Origin: an uncultured Pirellulaceae bacterium
Lineage (GTDB): Bacteria > Planctomycetota > Planctomycetia > Pirellulales > Pirellulaceae
Length of the DNA: 64,000 bases
Assembly (NCBI GenBank): GCA_937929805.1
Contig: CALFUT010000048.1
Span: 1-64,000 of the forward strand
Direction: 5' to 3'
This document shows positions 9,541 through 17,767 of the stretch, piece after piece (positions within the stretch are counted from its first letter, which is position 1; each line of letters begins with the position of its first letter). The notes under the pieces were generated by a model. It was not told the DNA's origin. It was given only the letters and a program-made list of their open reading frames with translations, and searched no databases. Made by a program: the position numbers and the translations under genes.

Positions 9541-10641
9541 TCAGACGCTTACGATACACTCATCCAGCTGTTTGGGCAATTCGCTCAAGACCTCACAACC
9601 GCCCGGAGTCACCAGAATATCGTCCTCGATGCGGATACCACCCCAGCCAGGGATGTAAATTCCCGGCTCGACCGTCACTACCATCCCGGTTTTTAGCTCC
9701 GTTCCTTGGGTGGATCGCAGCCCGGGGCCCTCGTGAACATCTAGGCCCATCCCGTGGCCAAGGCTGTGGGTGAACCGTTTACCGAAACCTGCTTCTTCGA
9801 TAACTTTTCGAGCGATTCCATCGATTTCGCTGGCGATCGCACCGGGGCGAATGGCATCGATCGCGGCCAGTTGAGCGGCCAAGACAGTGTCGTAAACTTT
9901 GCGGAACTTGGACGAAATTTTCGAGCCAATCCAAAGTGTTCGAGTCAGATCGCTGACGTAGTGGTCGACTTCGGCTCCCCAATCGATCAGCAGGATTGGG
10001 TTGTGATCGATCCGAGTGGCTCCGGGCGTTGCATGAGGCAAAGCGGCGTTCGCCCCCACCGCCACGATCGGATCAAAACAGCAACCGGTGGCACCGAACT
10101 GACGCATCTGATGCTCTAGGTTGAAGCCGATTTCTTGTTCGGTCTGGTCGCCGCTCATTTGAGCCCGGATGACTTTGAAGGTTCGCTCGTTGACTCGAAT
10201 CGATTTTTGGATGGCGGCGATTTCTTGCTTGTCCTTAATCATCCGCAGTGATTCGACAACGCTGGAGGTCGAAACGAAATCAACTTGGGGTGTCTTTGTC
10301 GACAACTGATCGAAGGTCGCTTTGGTGATTGCGGTGGCTTCGAAAGCAAGTTCATTGATCTTGGACTTCTTCAAGACACGGCCAAGTAGTTCGATCAGGG
10401 TTTCGCCCTGCCGTTGAATTTCAACGTCGATGTTGGGGCACTCTTGCTGCACCTGAGTCGTGTACCGCCCGTCGGTCAGGAGAATCGTGTGCTTGGGCGT
10501 GACCAGTAGGTACCCTGCACTGCCCGTGAATCCGGTTAGATAGAAAACGTTGGTTCGATTGGAAACCAAGAGGTGGGCTGGCTGATCGGAAGAAGCAAGT
10601 TGCCGACGAAGCTTCGCGAGCCGTTTTTGAAAATCGAACAT
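9541..10641 (-). CDS. M24-family aminopeptidase (Xaa-Pro peptidase-like)
   Basis: Cytosolic metallopeptidase of the pita-bread fold, probably cleaving X-Pro dipeptides or N-termini. 366 residues: a creatinase-N domain (LLVSNRTNVFYLTGFTGSAG at about 25) and a catalytic domain holding all five metal ligands: LIDWGAEVDH and SDLTRT (two Asp), LGHGMGLDVHEGP (His), TVEPGIYIPG (Glu) and IRIEDDILV (Glu). It precedes accB; a peptidase of this family next to accBC is also known in firmicutes, where efp lies between. Here efp is absent from the cluster. Assignment between PepP and PepQ subtypes is not possible by eye. Confidence 0.93.
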   Translation of the reverse strand: MFDFQKRLAKLRRQLASSDQPAHLLVSNRTNVFYLTGFTGSAGYLLVTPKHTILLTDGRYTTQVQQECPNIDVEIQRQGETLIELLGRVLKKSKINELAFEATAITKATFDQLSTKTPQVDFVSTSSVVESLRMIKDKQEIAAIQKSIRVNERTFKVIRAQMSGDQTEQEIGFNLEHQMRQFGATGCCFDPIVAVGANAALPHATPGATRIDHNPILLIDWGAEVDHYVSDLTRTLWIGSKISSKFRKVYDTVLAAQLAAIDAIRPGAIASEIDGIARKVIEEAGFGKRFTHSLGHGMGLDVHEGPGLRSTQGTELKTGMVVTVEPGIYIPGWGGIRIEDDILVTPGGCEVLSELPKQLDECIVSV

Positions 10642-10714
10642 CCCGCGATTGTTGCAAAACGCAAGAGCATTGCGAAGAGGAGTCGAGCGTTACGTAGGGG
10701 CTGGCAGTTTTGTA

Positions 10715-10784
10715 AACCACGAAAGACACGAAGAGCACGAAGTTTTGGTTTGGTCGCCTTCGTGTTCTTCGTTTCTTCGTGGTT
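10715..10784. repeat. AACCACGAA-type hairpin repeat, copy 1
   Basis: Left arm AACCACGAAAGACACGAAG and right arm CTTCGTTTCTTCGTGGTT are imperfect inverted repeats. No gene is seen in the surrounding 10642-11073 gap, which is filled by three such elements and a terminator. Confidence 0.75.
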
Positions 10785-10817
10785 AGCTCTCGACATTGGG
10801 TGTGAGGGAAACGTTTG

Positions 10818-10889
10818 AACCACAAATGGGCATGAATAAACACGAATTTTGTGTGCCGGTATTCGTGTACTTGGTGTTTATTCGTGGTT
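10818..10889. repeat. AACCACGAA-type hairpin repeat, copy 2
   Basis: Left arm AACCACAAATGGGCATGAAT and right arm GTGTTTATTCGTGGTT; same design as copy 1 but a different internal sequence. Confidence 0.75.
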
Positions 10890-10912
10890 CCTATTGAGCG
10901 GCAATGAGATTG

Positions 10913-10940
10913 AACCACGAATCTGACGAATCTTCACCAA
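10913..10940. repeat. AACCACGAA-type repeat, solitary left arm
   Basis: AACCACGAATCTGACGAATC resembles the left arm of the two hairpins just before it; no right arm is found, so it is a half copy. Confidence 0.5.
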
Positions 10941-10986
10941 TGCACACGATTGAACTTGTTAAGTCTGTGGTGGCTGAAGCCGCACG

Positions 10987-11021
10987 AAAAAAGGCCACGC
11001 ATTTCAAATGCATGACCTTTT
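10987..11021 (-). terminator. Terminator of the epimerase-glycosyltransferase operon
   Basis: On the minus strand a 16-bp stem with two G-U pairs (AAAAGGTCATGCATTT / AAATGCGTGGCCTTTT) has a one-base loop and is followed by a T-run. A smaller hairpin GCCAT/ATGGC lies between it and the stop codon at 11074. Confidence 0.7.
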
Positions 11022-11073
11022 GATCGCCATCGAGATGGCAATGTTTTTATGTTGCGGTGTTCGGCCAAACGCA

Positions 11074-11880
11074 TCAGCCGTAAAGAACTTCCTGCTGAGG
11101 AATGATCGTCGATTCCGGGTCGAACTTCTTCAGGCCTGTGGACTGCAGGAACAGTAGATACAAATAATACGGATTCAAAATCAGGTACCGTTGCCACAAT
11201 CGCTTAGGTTCCTTGTAGAGGCGAAACGCCCACTCGAGTCCGTACTTCTGAAGTACCGGCGGTGCTTGGTCCAGCTCGCCAGCGTGGAAATTGAAAGCGG
11301 CTCCGACGGCAAGCACCGGCATGTTCAGCTGGTTCTTAAACTCGTACGCCCAGACTTCCTGACGCGGGCAGCCTAAGCCCACCATGGTGATGGCGGCTCC
11401 ACTGTCCAGAATCGTTTGAACGATCTCTTGCTTTTCCTGCGGTGAAACGGTTCGGAAACGGCTGGCCATCTTTCCGGCAATCTTGAGTGTCGGAAACTTG
11501 GCAACAAGTTTCTCTTGTAGGTCATTCAGCAATTCCTCTTTGCCACCGAACAAGAAGATAGGAAGCTCCGCGTTGGCGGCTGCCTCGCACGTTCGCAGCA
11601 TCAGATCGGGGCCGTAGACGCGGTCTTCAAGCTGAGTTGAGTGCAGAAAGTTCAGCGCCCAGCGAACGGGTTGGCCGTCAGGGACGATCAGTTCAAGATT
11701 GTTCAATCGGTGACGATGGGCGTCATCGTTGACGCCCGTCATAACACCATGCACGGCTAACGCGGAAACACCAAGCGGCGTCCGCCCGTTGGCTGCATCA
11801 ACAATTTTGGCGACCGCAGCGTCGTAGTCGACGGCGTTGATGTTGACGCCCAAGATGTTATGCGAACCTCGGTCGATCAT
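11074..11880 (-). CDS. WecG/TagA/CpsF-family glycosyltransferase
   Basis: Transfers an N-acetyl-aminosugar residue (ManNAc or ManNAcA type in known members) to a lipid-linked acceptor in surface glycan synthesis; membrane-peripheral. The 268 residues contain NLELIVPDGQPVRWA near 65, IFLFGGKEELL near 110 and MVGLGCPRQEVWAYE near 165, the family's signature sites. The ATG at 11880 overlaps the epimerase stop as TGATG, so the two genes are translationally coupled; an in-frame extension to 11964 would lie wholly inside the epimerase and is rejected. The coupling suggests that the epimerase supplies the donor nucleotide sugar. Confidence 0.93.
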   Translation of the reverse strand: MIDRGSHNILGVNINAVDYDAAVAKIVDAANGRTPLGVSALAVHGVMTGVNDDAHRHRLNNLELIVPDGQPVRWALNFLHSTQLEDRVYGPDLMLRTCEAAANAELPIFLFGGKEELLNDLQEKLVAKFPTLKIAGKMASRFRTVSPQEKQEIVQTILDSGAAITMVGLGCPRQEVWAYEFKNQLNMPVLAVGAAFNFHAGELDQAPPVLQKYGLEWAFRLYKEPKRLWQRYLILNPYYLYLLFLQSTGLKKFDPESTIIPQQEVLYG

Positions 11881-12962
11881 CAGGCAACGGGCTCCTGCCA
11901 GCGTTCCACGTTGAAGCTGTAAATTTCGGACAGAATCGTGTGAACGTCTTTGGTCAGTTTCCAATCTGGGTAGTGCGATTGGAACTTGCTGACGTCGCTG
12001 ACGTACCAGATGTGATCGCCGGTGCGATTGGCTTCGGCGTAGCTGTGATCCAATTTGTTACCGGAAAGCTCTTCGCAGATTTGGATGGCTTCGAGCATCG
12101 AGCAATGGCTGAAGCGACTGCCGCCGATGTTGTAGACTTCACCGCTGCGAGGATTGCAGTAGAAGTGATCGAACGCTTGAATCAGATCGAAGCTGTGAAT
12201 GTTGTCTCGAACCTGTTTGCCCTTGTAGCCGAACACGGTGTAAGGATTTCCGGTGACGGTGCATTTCATCAAGTAGGAGAGAAAGCCGTGCAGTTGAGTT
12301 CCGCTGTGGTTCGGGCCTGTCAAGCAACCGCCTCGAAACGCGGCGGTCTTCATGCCGAAGTACCGGCCGTATTCTTGGACCAGCACGTCAGCCGCGACCT
12401 TGGAAGCGCCGAATAGGCTATGAGTGCAACTGTCGATCGACATGTCTTCTCGAATGCCGTCGTTGTACGTGTGCGACGGGTCGATTTCCCATCGCAAGTC
12501 TTTCTCAATCAGCGGAAGGCGGTTGGGAGTGTCACCGTAAACTTTATTTGTCGAGGTGAAGATAAACACGGCTTCGGGGCAGCTTTGTCGAGTCGCCTCA
12601 AGCAAATTCAACGTTCCATTCGCGTTGACGGTGAAATCTTTGTGAGGATCCTTGGCCGCCCAGTCGTGGGAAGGTTGAGCCGCCGTGTGAACGATCAGCT
12701 TGATGTCCGAGCCATACTTCGCAAACAGTTTTTCGATTGTATCGTTGTCTCGGATATCGCAGTCGACGTGGACGTACTTGTCGCCCAATTCCTTTGTCAG
12801 GGTTTCTCGCTGCCACTTCGTTGACGCTTCTGCACCAAAAAATTCGCTCCGCATGTCGTTGTCGATGCCGACAACGGTCAGTCCTTGGGTAGCAAAGTGC
12901 CGCGCAGCTTCGGAGCCGATCAAGCCAGCAGAGCCGGTTACAATTGCGATACTCATGGTCAT
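11880..12962 (-). CDS. NAD-dependent nucleotide-sugar epimerase/dehydratase (CDP-paratose 2-epimerase-like)
   Basis: Extended short-chain dehydrogenase acting on a nucleotide sugar. The NAD loop is [17 protein letters not shown] near residue 8, with GIDNDMR after the second strand. [19 protein letters not shown] and [16 protein letters not shown] resemble the CDP-paratose 2-epimerase (TyvE) branch. Where classic SDR enzymes have YxxxK, this protein has [19 protein letters not shown], so the Tyr is Phe while Lys is kept. 360 residues; a second ATG at 12956 is an equally possible start. It heads an operon with the glycosyltransferase. The real substrate is unknown. Confidence 0.9.
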   Translation of the reverse strand: MTMSIAIVTGSAGLIGSEAARHFATQGLTVVGIDNDMRSEFFGAEASTKWQRETLTKELGDKYVHVDCDIRDNDTIEKLFAKYGSDIKLIVHTAAQPSHDWAAKDPHKDFTVNANGTLNLLEATRQSCPEAVFIFTSTNKVYGDTPNRLPLIEKDLRWEIDPSHTYNDGIREDMSIDSCTHSLFGASKVAADVLVQEYGRYFGMKTAAFRGGCLTGPNHSGTQLHGFLSYLMKCTVTGNPYTVFGYKGKQVRDNIHSFDLIQAFDHFYCNPRSGEVYNIGGSRFSHCSMLEAIQICEELSGNKLDHSYAEANRTGDHIWYVSDVSKFQSHYPDWKLTKDVHTILSEIYSFNVERWQEPVA

Positions 12963-13533
12963 TAAGGTCCGATAGTCAAATTTAAGCGAGAGTGTGAATT
13001 GTGACCGTTTCTGATCGGTGGCAATTCCAAAGTTCGGTCGTGGGAACGATTATGTCAGCCCAAAACTATCTGCAATCGAAACCGGCTGGCTCAGGGTGCG
13101 GTCCGACGCGCGAGCTCAAAACGACTGTAGTTTAGTCACGTTGTGACCTAAATCAATCGTCAACGATTCCTCTCTGGCAGGGAAATTCAGGACCTTCTCA
13201 CTAGGCAGTGACTCGCAGCGTAGTTGCCGCGGCAGTGAGTCGGATTCATTAAATCGGACATAAGCACAGGTGATTCAACGTCGGGAATATCATAGTAGAT
13301 GTGCCGATTATTCGGGTAGACGTGCGAATGCTCGAATGCTGAAGCTACAAGAAACAGCGGTTTAAGCGGGTCTAGCTCGGATATTGCATCATGTTTTTTC
13401 AAGTGGCAATACGCCGCGGTATTGGCGAGTTTTTATTGTTCTGTACGGTAACACACTGTTTCTCAGGCAGCGAAAAAGGTCATCAATCATCGGCTTGCGC
13501 AAGCTGGTGAATTATTCGAGCTAGGTAAGCAGT
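12963..13533. other. Intergenic region, no supported gene
   Basis: 570 bases between the epimerase start and the galM stop. It holds the epimerase promoter. A 71-codon minus-strand ORF (13187-13402) lacks a recognisable family and Shine-Dalgarno. No RNA gene or repeat was recognised. Confidence 0.5.
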
Positions 13534-14598
13534 TCAGTCGGCTAGACCAAACCGATGAATCGTGGTGTGCCGGTACGTTTGCCCCGGTTCGAGTAGCGTT
13601 GTTGGGAAGTCAGCTTGGTTGGCTGCGTCAACCAATCCTTGGGTCTCGAGGCAAAATGCTGAGTGTTGTTCGAACCCGTTGGAGGTCGCTTGGCCATCGA
13701 GGTAATTGCCCGTGTAAAACTGAACGCCGGGCTGGGTGGTCAGAATTTCAAGCTTACGGCCAGAGCTAGGATCGATTGCGATTGCGGCTATCTGTGGTTC
13801 GTTAACTTCGCTGCCGTTGAGCACAAAGCAATGGTCGTAGCCGATCGGATCATTCGTCAGGGAATCGAGATCTCGGCCGATTGGTTTGGGCGTGCGGAAG
13901 TCAAGCGGCGATTGGGTCACGGTCGCCAGTTGTCCCGTAGGAATCAAATTCTCATTAACCGGGAGAAAGTGGTCGGCATAGATCATTAACTCATGATCTC
14001 GAATCGATCGCGATTCGACACCGCCAAGATTCCAATAGCTGTGCCCGGTCAAGTTGACGTGTGTTGGCTCGCTAGTGACTGCCTCAAGATGAAGGACTAG
14101 CTCATTCTCGTTATTTAGCACGTAGTCGGCAATCACTTCCAACCGGCCAGGGTAACCTTCGTCGCCACTCTGGCTGACCAGCTTAAAACGAACTCCAACC
14201 GCATCTTGTTGCTCGATTGGTTCGCCTGACCATACAAGTTTGTCGAACCCCTTCACGCCACCATGCAAATGATTGGGGCCGTCGTTGGCTTTCAGAGCGT
14301 ACTCAGTTCCGCCAATGCTAAACTTTGCGTTGGCGATTCGGTTGCAGACTCGACCGACCAATGCACCAAAGTAGGTGGTGCATCTTTCGTAGGATTCAAT
14401 GTCGTCGCAACCTAATGCGATGTTCTCAAACACTCCGTTTCGATCGGGAGCACGAACGGAGGTAACCGTTGCTCCGTAATCGATCATTGACATCGAGAAA
14501 CCGTTGGCGTTGGTGCAAGTGAATCGAGTCACCTCGGCGCCGAAGCTCGTTTTCCCAAACGTGGCTTGGGTTGCAGTCATAGAGTTCGATTCGGGCAT
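13534..14598 (-). CDS. galM: Aldose 1-epimerase (galactose mutarotase)
   Basis: Interconverts alpha and beta anomers of galactose/glucose; cytosolic, Leloir pathway. 354 residues. NGPNHLHGGVKGFDK near 107 and GHSYWNLGG near 182 carry the two active-site histidines, and SAFCLETQGLVDA near 315 carries the catalytic Glu. FGALVGRVCNRIANAKF near 79 is the sugar-binding family motif. Starts at 14598 or 14580 (second ATG) are both possible; neither has a clear Shine-Dalgarno. No other gal genes are adjacent, so it probably acts as a stand-alone mutarotase. Confidence 0.95.
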   Translation of the reverse strand: MPESNSMTATQATFGKTSFGAEVTRFTCTNANGFSMSMIDYGATVTSVRAPDRNGVFENIALGCDDIESYERCTTYFGALVGRVCNRIANAKFSIGGTEYALKANDGPNHLHGGVKGFDKLVWSGEPIEQQDAVGVRFKLVSQSGDEGYPGRLEVIADYVLNNENELVLHLEAVTSEPTHVNLTGHSYWNLGGVESRSIRDHELMIYADHFLPVNENLIPTGQLATVTQSPLDFRTPKPIGRDLDSLTNDPIGYDHCFVLNGSEVNEPQIAAIAIDPSSGRKLEILTTQPGVQFYTGNYLDGQATSNGFEQHSAFCLETQGLVDAANQADFPTTLLEPGQTYRHTTIHRFGLAD

Positions 14599-14969
14599 TG
14601 CGGTGGCTTAAGGCGGTGCGACGAACGTTGGTAAAAGAAATTCAGCGTGATGGAATTCCAGTCGTTAAAGCTCCGTTAAGGTCATTGGTCATTGCCGCAA
14701 TGTCAAGGGGATCGTGAGTCGGACGGTTCCTTAGAGGGCAACGCACTTCGCGGCCAGTTCGCGCTAGCCAGAATATTTCTCCCAAGATGTAGCCGTCACA
14801 CGCAAACGCCTGTTCTGCCGAAACTTCGGTCTCTATTCAGAGGTAGCCTCGGATCGCAGACTGTTTTCAAGCATTTTGAGTTTGCACAGTTGCGGCAGTG
14901 TTTTCTTGCGTGTCATCCGTAATCGAGCACATCGCGGCTTGTTTGCTACCGGAAAGGCAGACGCGCACG
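14599..14969. other. Intergenic region upstream of galM
   Basis: Contains the galM promoter region; apart from the terminator that follows, no gene or repeat is recognised. Confidence 0.5.
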
Positions 14970-15000
14970 AAAAAACCCGGCATCGCGTTGATGCCGGGTC
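14970..15000 (-). terminator. Terminator of the DUF11 protein gene
   Basis: Perfect 10-bp stem ACCCGGCATC / GATGCCGGGT with a five-base loop; on the minus strand it is followed by TTTTTT. It lies 42 bases past the stop codon at 15042. Confidence 0.9.
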
Positions 15001-15041
15001 GTTGATTTTCAGTCTGTTGAACTGTTTTTCACTCAATTTGT

Positions 15042-17339
15042 TTATCGAGTGAAGTCGTTGTTGCTAGTTTCCAAACCAAAGTCTGAGTCAGCATTCGCGG
15101 TGGCGGTTGCTGGCTTGGCAAGATCGTCACCAAAGAAGCGAGTTGTTCCTTCTGCGATTTCGCGAGAGTCTGAATCCTCGCATGTCAACTGTGCTCGGAA
15201 CACGTGGGTTCCGCTTTTGAATGCTTCGGCGTTCACTTTAAAGCTCAGGTCTTGGCCCGGATCAATCTGGCTGATTGGCGAGAACAAAACCTGTCCTGGC
15301 ACGATGCGGTGATCGTGGCCGGCAACCTTGTGCGGCTCGATGCCTTCGCTGAACTGCATGACCAAGTTGAGCCCACGTGCAGATCGACTACCTCGGTTGC
15401 GGATGTTGATCGTGTACATCACGTCTTCTCCGGTCGGCAGCGGACCTTTTGGATCGGCAACGGTCAGGACAAGATCAGCAACTGTTTCCACGGTTGTCAG
15501 GCATGCACTGGATGCAGCCAAAGTGGCTTTCCCGTCCCGGGCTCCAACTTCCAATTGTAGGTCGCCCGCTGCATCAAGCTGGCAGTCAACTTCGTAAGTT
15601 TTCGATTCACCCGGATCGATGGAGCCGACTTTCCAGTTCATTCCACCTTCCATCATCTGAACCGAGTCGATTCCGCCGAGGTACTTGACCCCTGCTGGCA
15701 GAACGAAAGCGGTCATGACGTCGTTGGCGACTGCATCGCCGGTGTTGGTCAGAGTGACTTTGTAGCGAGCAGGGCTGCCAGCGTACTTGAGGGCTGGACC
15801 TTGCAATGCGATTCCAAGGTTGGCTTTGCGGACGATCAGTTTGCGATCGGCGGAGGTTGAAAGGCCTCCCTCTGCGTTGGCCGTCGCGACGAGAGCAAGT
15901 TGCCCAGCGGTGCGAGCTAGTAGCTCAACTTGAAAGTTCTTTTCCTTGCCCGGTTCGATGTTGCCTAGAGAAGCACGCTCGCCGCCCAAAGCTTCTGGAA
16001 GCATGACGCCAACATTTTCGGCGGTTCCGGTTCCCGGATTCCGAACAGTGACGTGGTACAGGGCTTTCTCGCCAAATTGAACTTCTGCCGGACCGGAGAT
16101 GTTCATTTCCAAGCGAGGCTCAGTTACTTGAACGTTTGCTTTTCCGACGCGAGGAACCAAAGTCCACTCGACGCCCACGTCAAACACTTCAGCTTTTCTA
16201 GGTACCGCAGTGACGGTAATTGTTTGTGAGCCCTTGGCTGGGATGCGGTCAATGTTCCAAACGACTCGAGCGCGGTCTTTGCCGTCGGTGATTTCCTTGG
16301 CACCTGCGGTCAAGTTAACATTGTCGATGTCGACCCACGCAGGGAACTTAATACCAACAAGAATCCGTTCGGCATCCGTGTGGCTCTCGTTGTGAACCTT
16401 CACTTCATAAGTCGCCGGCTTGTTGATGCCGATGGTTTGAGGACCGAAGGTTTCAACACTCAGTGCCGGTGCATCCAAGCGAATCGATGCGTCTGAGTCT
16501 TCGTTTACGTATGTTTCGGCCGAAACCTGCCGAATGCTTGTGAATTCGGGTTTGCTGATTGCAGATTCGTGAACGGCGAATGAGTGATCTCGTGGTGCGG
16601 TTGAACGATCTTGGGCAGGAGTCGAGACGGTGGGTGCCGCTGCGGCTGTTTGAGCCGAAATACTGCGAACGAAATCCGCTGCCGAAACGTTTGGCATGTT
16701 CGGTGCCTCAGGCGCTGTGGCAGTCATTTGACCGGTCGAGATATTTCGCAGACCGTTTCCGGCTTTGCTGGTTTGTTGTTTGGCCGCTTCGGCTTTCATT
16801 TGAGCACGCTGGCGAAGTTCTGCCATCTGCTTTTCGATCATGGCCTTTTCAGCGCGAACGCTGCTCAATTCATCAGGAGCAATTCGAGGCGTGGTGGCTC
16901 GAATTTGCTTCATGACGTTATTGTAGTCGGCAGGCGACTTGGTGGCGGTTGCCGACACAGTCGCTTCGCTGCTGATTTTTGGAGCCATCGGCTGAGACGC
17001 AACTTTGGCTGGCGCGGTGTCACGCAGAATCGCCGGTACCGATGGTTTGGAAGGTGATTGGTATGCAGTCTGCTGAACCGTTCCTCGGTGGTACGAATAC
17101 TTGTCTGGGCGCTCTGACACGACCTGATCCGAAAGGTTGTACGTGGCTGACGCACTTCCAATGGCTCGCAAGTTAGACGGCGGTACGTGTACCGATGGCG
17201 GCGCGGTATCTTGAGCCACTGGTTGGTACCGTTGCGACGGCGGGGTTTGTGCAGGCGACATTGAGACGCTACACAAGGTCGAGAAAGCCATCGCTCCAGC
17301 TATGGCAAAAGACGCGAATTTAGTTCTGAGAGCAAGCAT
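15042..17339 (-). CDS. Exported DUF11-repeat envelope protein
   Basis: 765-residue secreted protein. Signal peptide at 1-30 (MLALRTKFASFAIAGAMAFS..., cleaved near SPAQTP). A low-complexity Ala/Pro/Thr/Ser region with a Lys/Glu-rich helix (residues 165-195) follows. From about 290 to the C-terminus are at least four beta-sandwich repeats of the DUF11/conserved-repeat type, recognisable by phrases such as ATYEVKVHNESHTDAERI, ALYHVTVRNPGTGTAENV, ARYKVTLTNTGDAVANDV and VMYTINIRNRGSRSARGL. Such proteins are usual in planctomycete envelopes; a precise role is not known. Monocistronic, with a clear terminator. Confidence 0.85.
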   Translation of the reverse strand: MLALRTKFASFAIAGAMAFSTLCSVSMSPAQTPPSQRYQPVAQDTAPPSVHVPPSNLRAIGSASATYNLSDQVVSERPDKYSYHRGTVQQTAYQSPSKPSVPAILRDTAPAKVASQPMAPKISSEATVSATATKSPADYNNVMKQIRATTPRIAPDELSSVRAEKAMIEKQMAELRQRAQMKAEAAKQQTSKAGNGLRNISTGQMTATAPEAPNMPNVSAADFVRSISAQTAAAAPTVSTPAQDRSTAPRDHSFAVHESAISKPEFTSIRQVSAETYVNEDSDASIRLDAPALSVETFGPQTIGINKPATYEVKVHNESHTDAERILVGIKFPAWVDIDNVNLTAGAKEITDGKDRARVVWNIDRIPAKGSQTITVTAVPRKAEVFDVGVEWTLVPRVGKANVQVTEPRLEMNISGPAEVQFGEKALYHVTVRNPGTGTAENVGVMLPEALGGERASLGNIEPGKEKNFQVELLARTAGQLALVATANAEGGLSTSADRKLIVRKANLGIALQGPALKYAGSPARYKVTLTNTGDAVANDVMTAFVLPAGVKYLGGIDSVQMMEGGMNWKVGSIDPGESKTYEVDCQLDAAGDLQLEVGARDGKATLAASSACLTTVETVADLVLTVADPKGPLPTGEDVMYTINIRNRGSRSARGLNLVMQFSEGIEPHKVAGHDHRIVPGQVLFSPISQIDPGQDLSFKVNAEAFKSGTHVFRAQLTCEDSDSREIAEGTTRFFGDDLAKPATATANADSDFGLETSNNDFTR

Positions 17340-17590
17340 TGTTTCTACCTTGAAATCCGAAAGACAGCCTTGTCCATGGAGTCATCGACTTTGCCGATTA
17401 GGGAGGTTTAGCTGATTGCAGAATATTTTCCTAATTCGATTTCAGGGTGCTAGCGGCGAGGCGGTTAAACGTTTACGAAATGGCTTGACGGGATAGCTGA
17501 CTTGCCCGATTTAGCCCCCCCCGAATGAAGCGTCCGATCGAGTTTTTGATGCTTCGAGCGGTCAGAGTCAATGAGTTTTTAGAAAGCACG
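17340..17590. other. Divergent intergenic region
   Basis: Lies between the divergently oriented DUF11 protein and UvrA-like genes, so it should hold both promoters. No consensus was recognised with confidence. Confidence 0.4.
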
Positions 17591-17655
17591 GTTCGTAGTA
17601 AAGCCTTTAGGCTTTTAGCAGTCGTTTTCAAGCGACTGAAGCCGCTACTACGAAC
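17591..17655. repeat. GTTCGTAGTA palindromic repeat
   Basis: GTTCGTAGTA (17591-17600) and TACTACGAAC (17646-17655) are perfect inverted repeats enclosing a second hairpin, CAGTCG/CGACTG (17619-17638). It is a REP-like element in the leader of the UvrA-like gene. Confidence 0.75.
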
Positions 17656-17767
17656 GGCGCGAACTTGTTGGTGAAGCGCCTAACTTAAAAACACAGCCTC
17701 TCAGTGCGTTAAAGCGGCAACCAAAGAACATCCCTCCCCCGAGCAAAGACAGGAAAGCAGGCAAACG

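Noticed and set aside
11881-11964. N-terminal extension of the glycosyltransferase
   Set aside because: Lies inside the epimerase; the TGATG overlap gives a better start.
13187-13402. 71-codon minus-strand ORF
   Set aside because: No recognisable family, no Shine-Dalgarno and no coding context.
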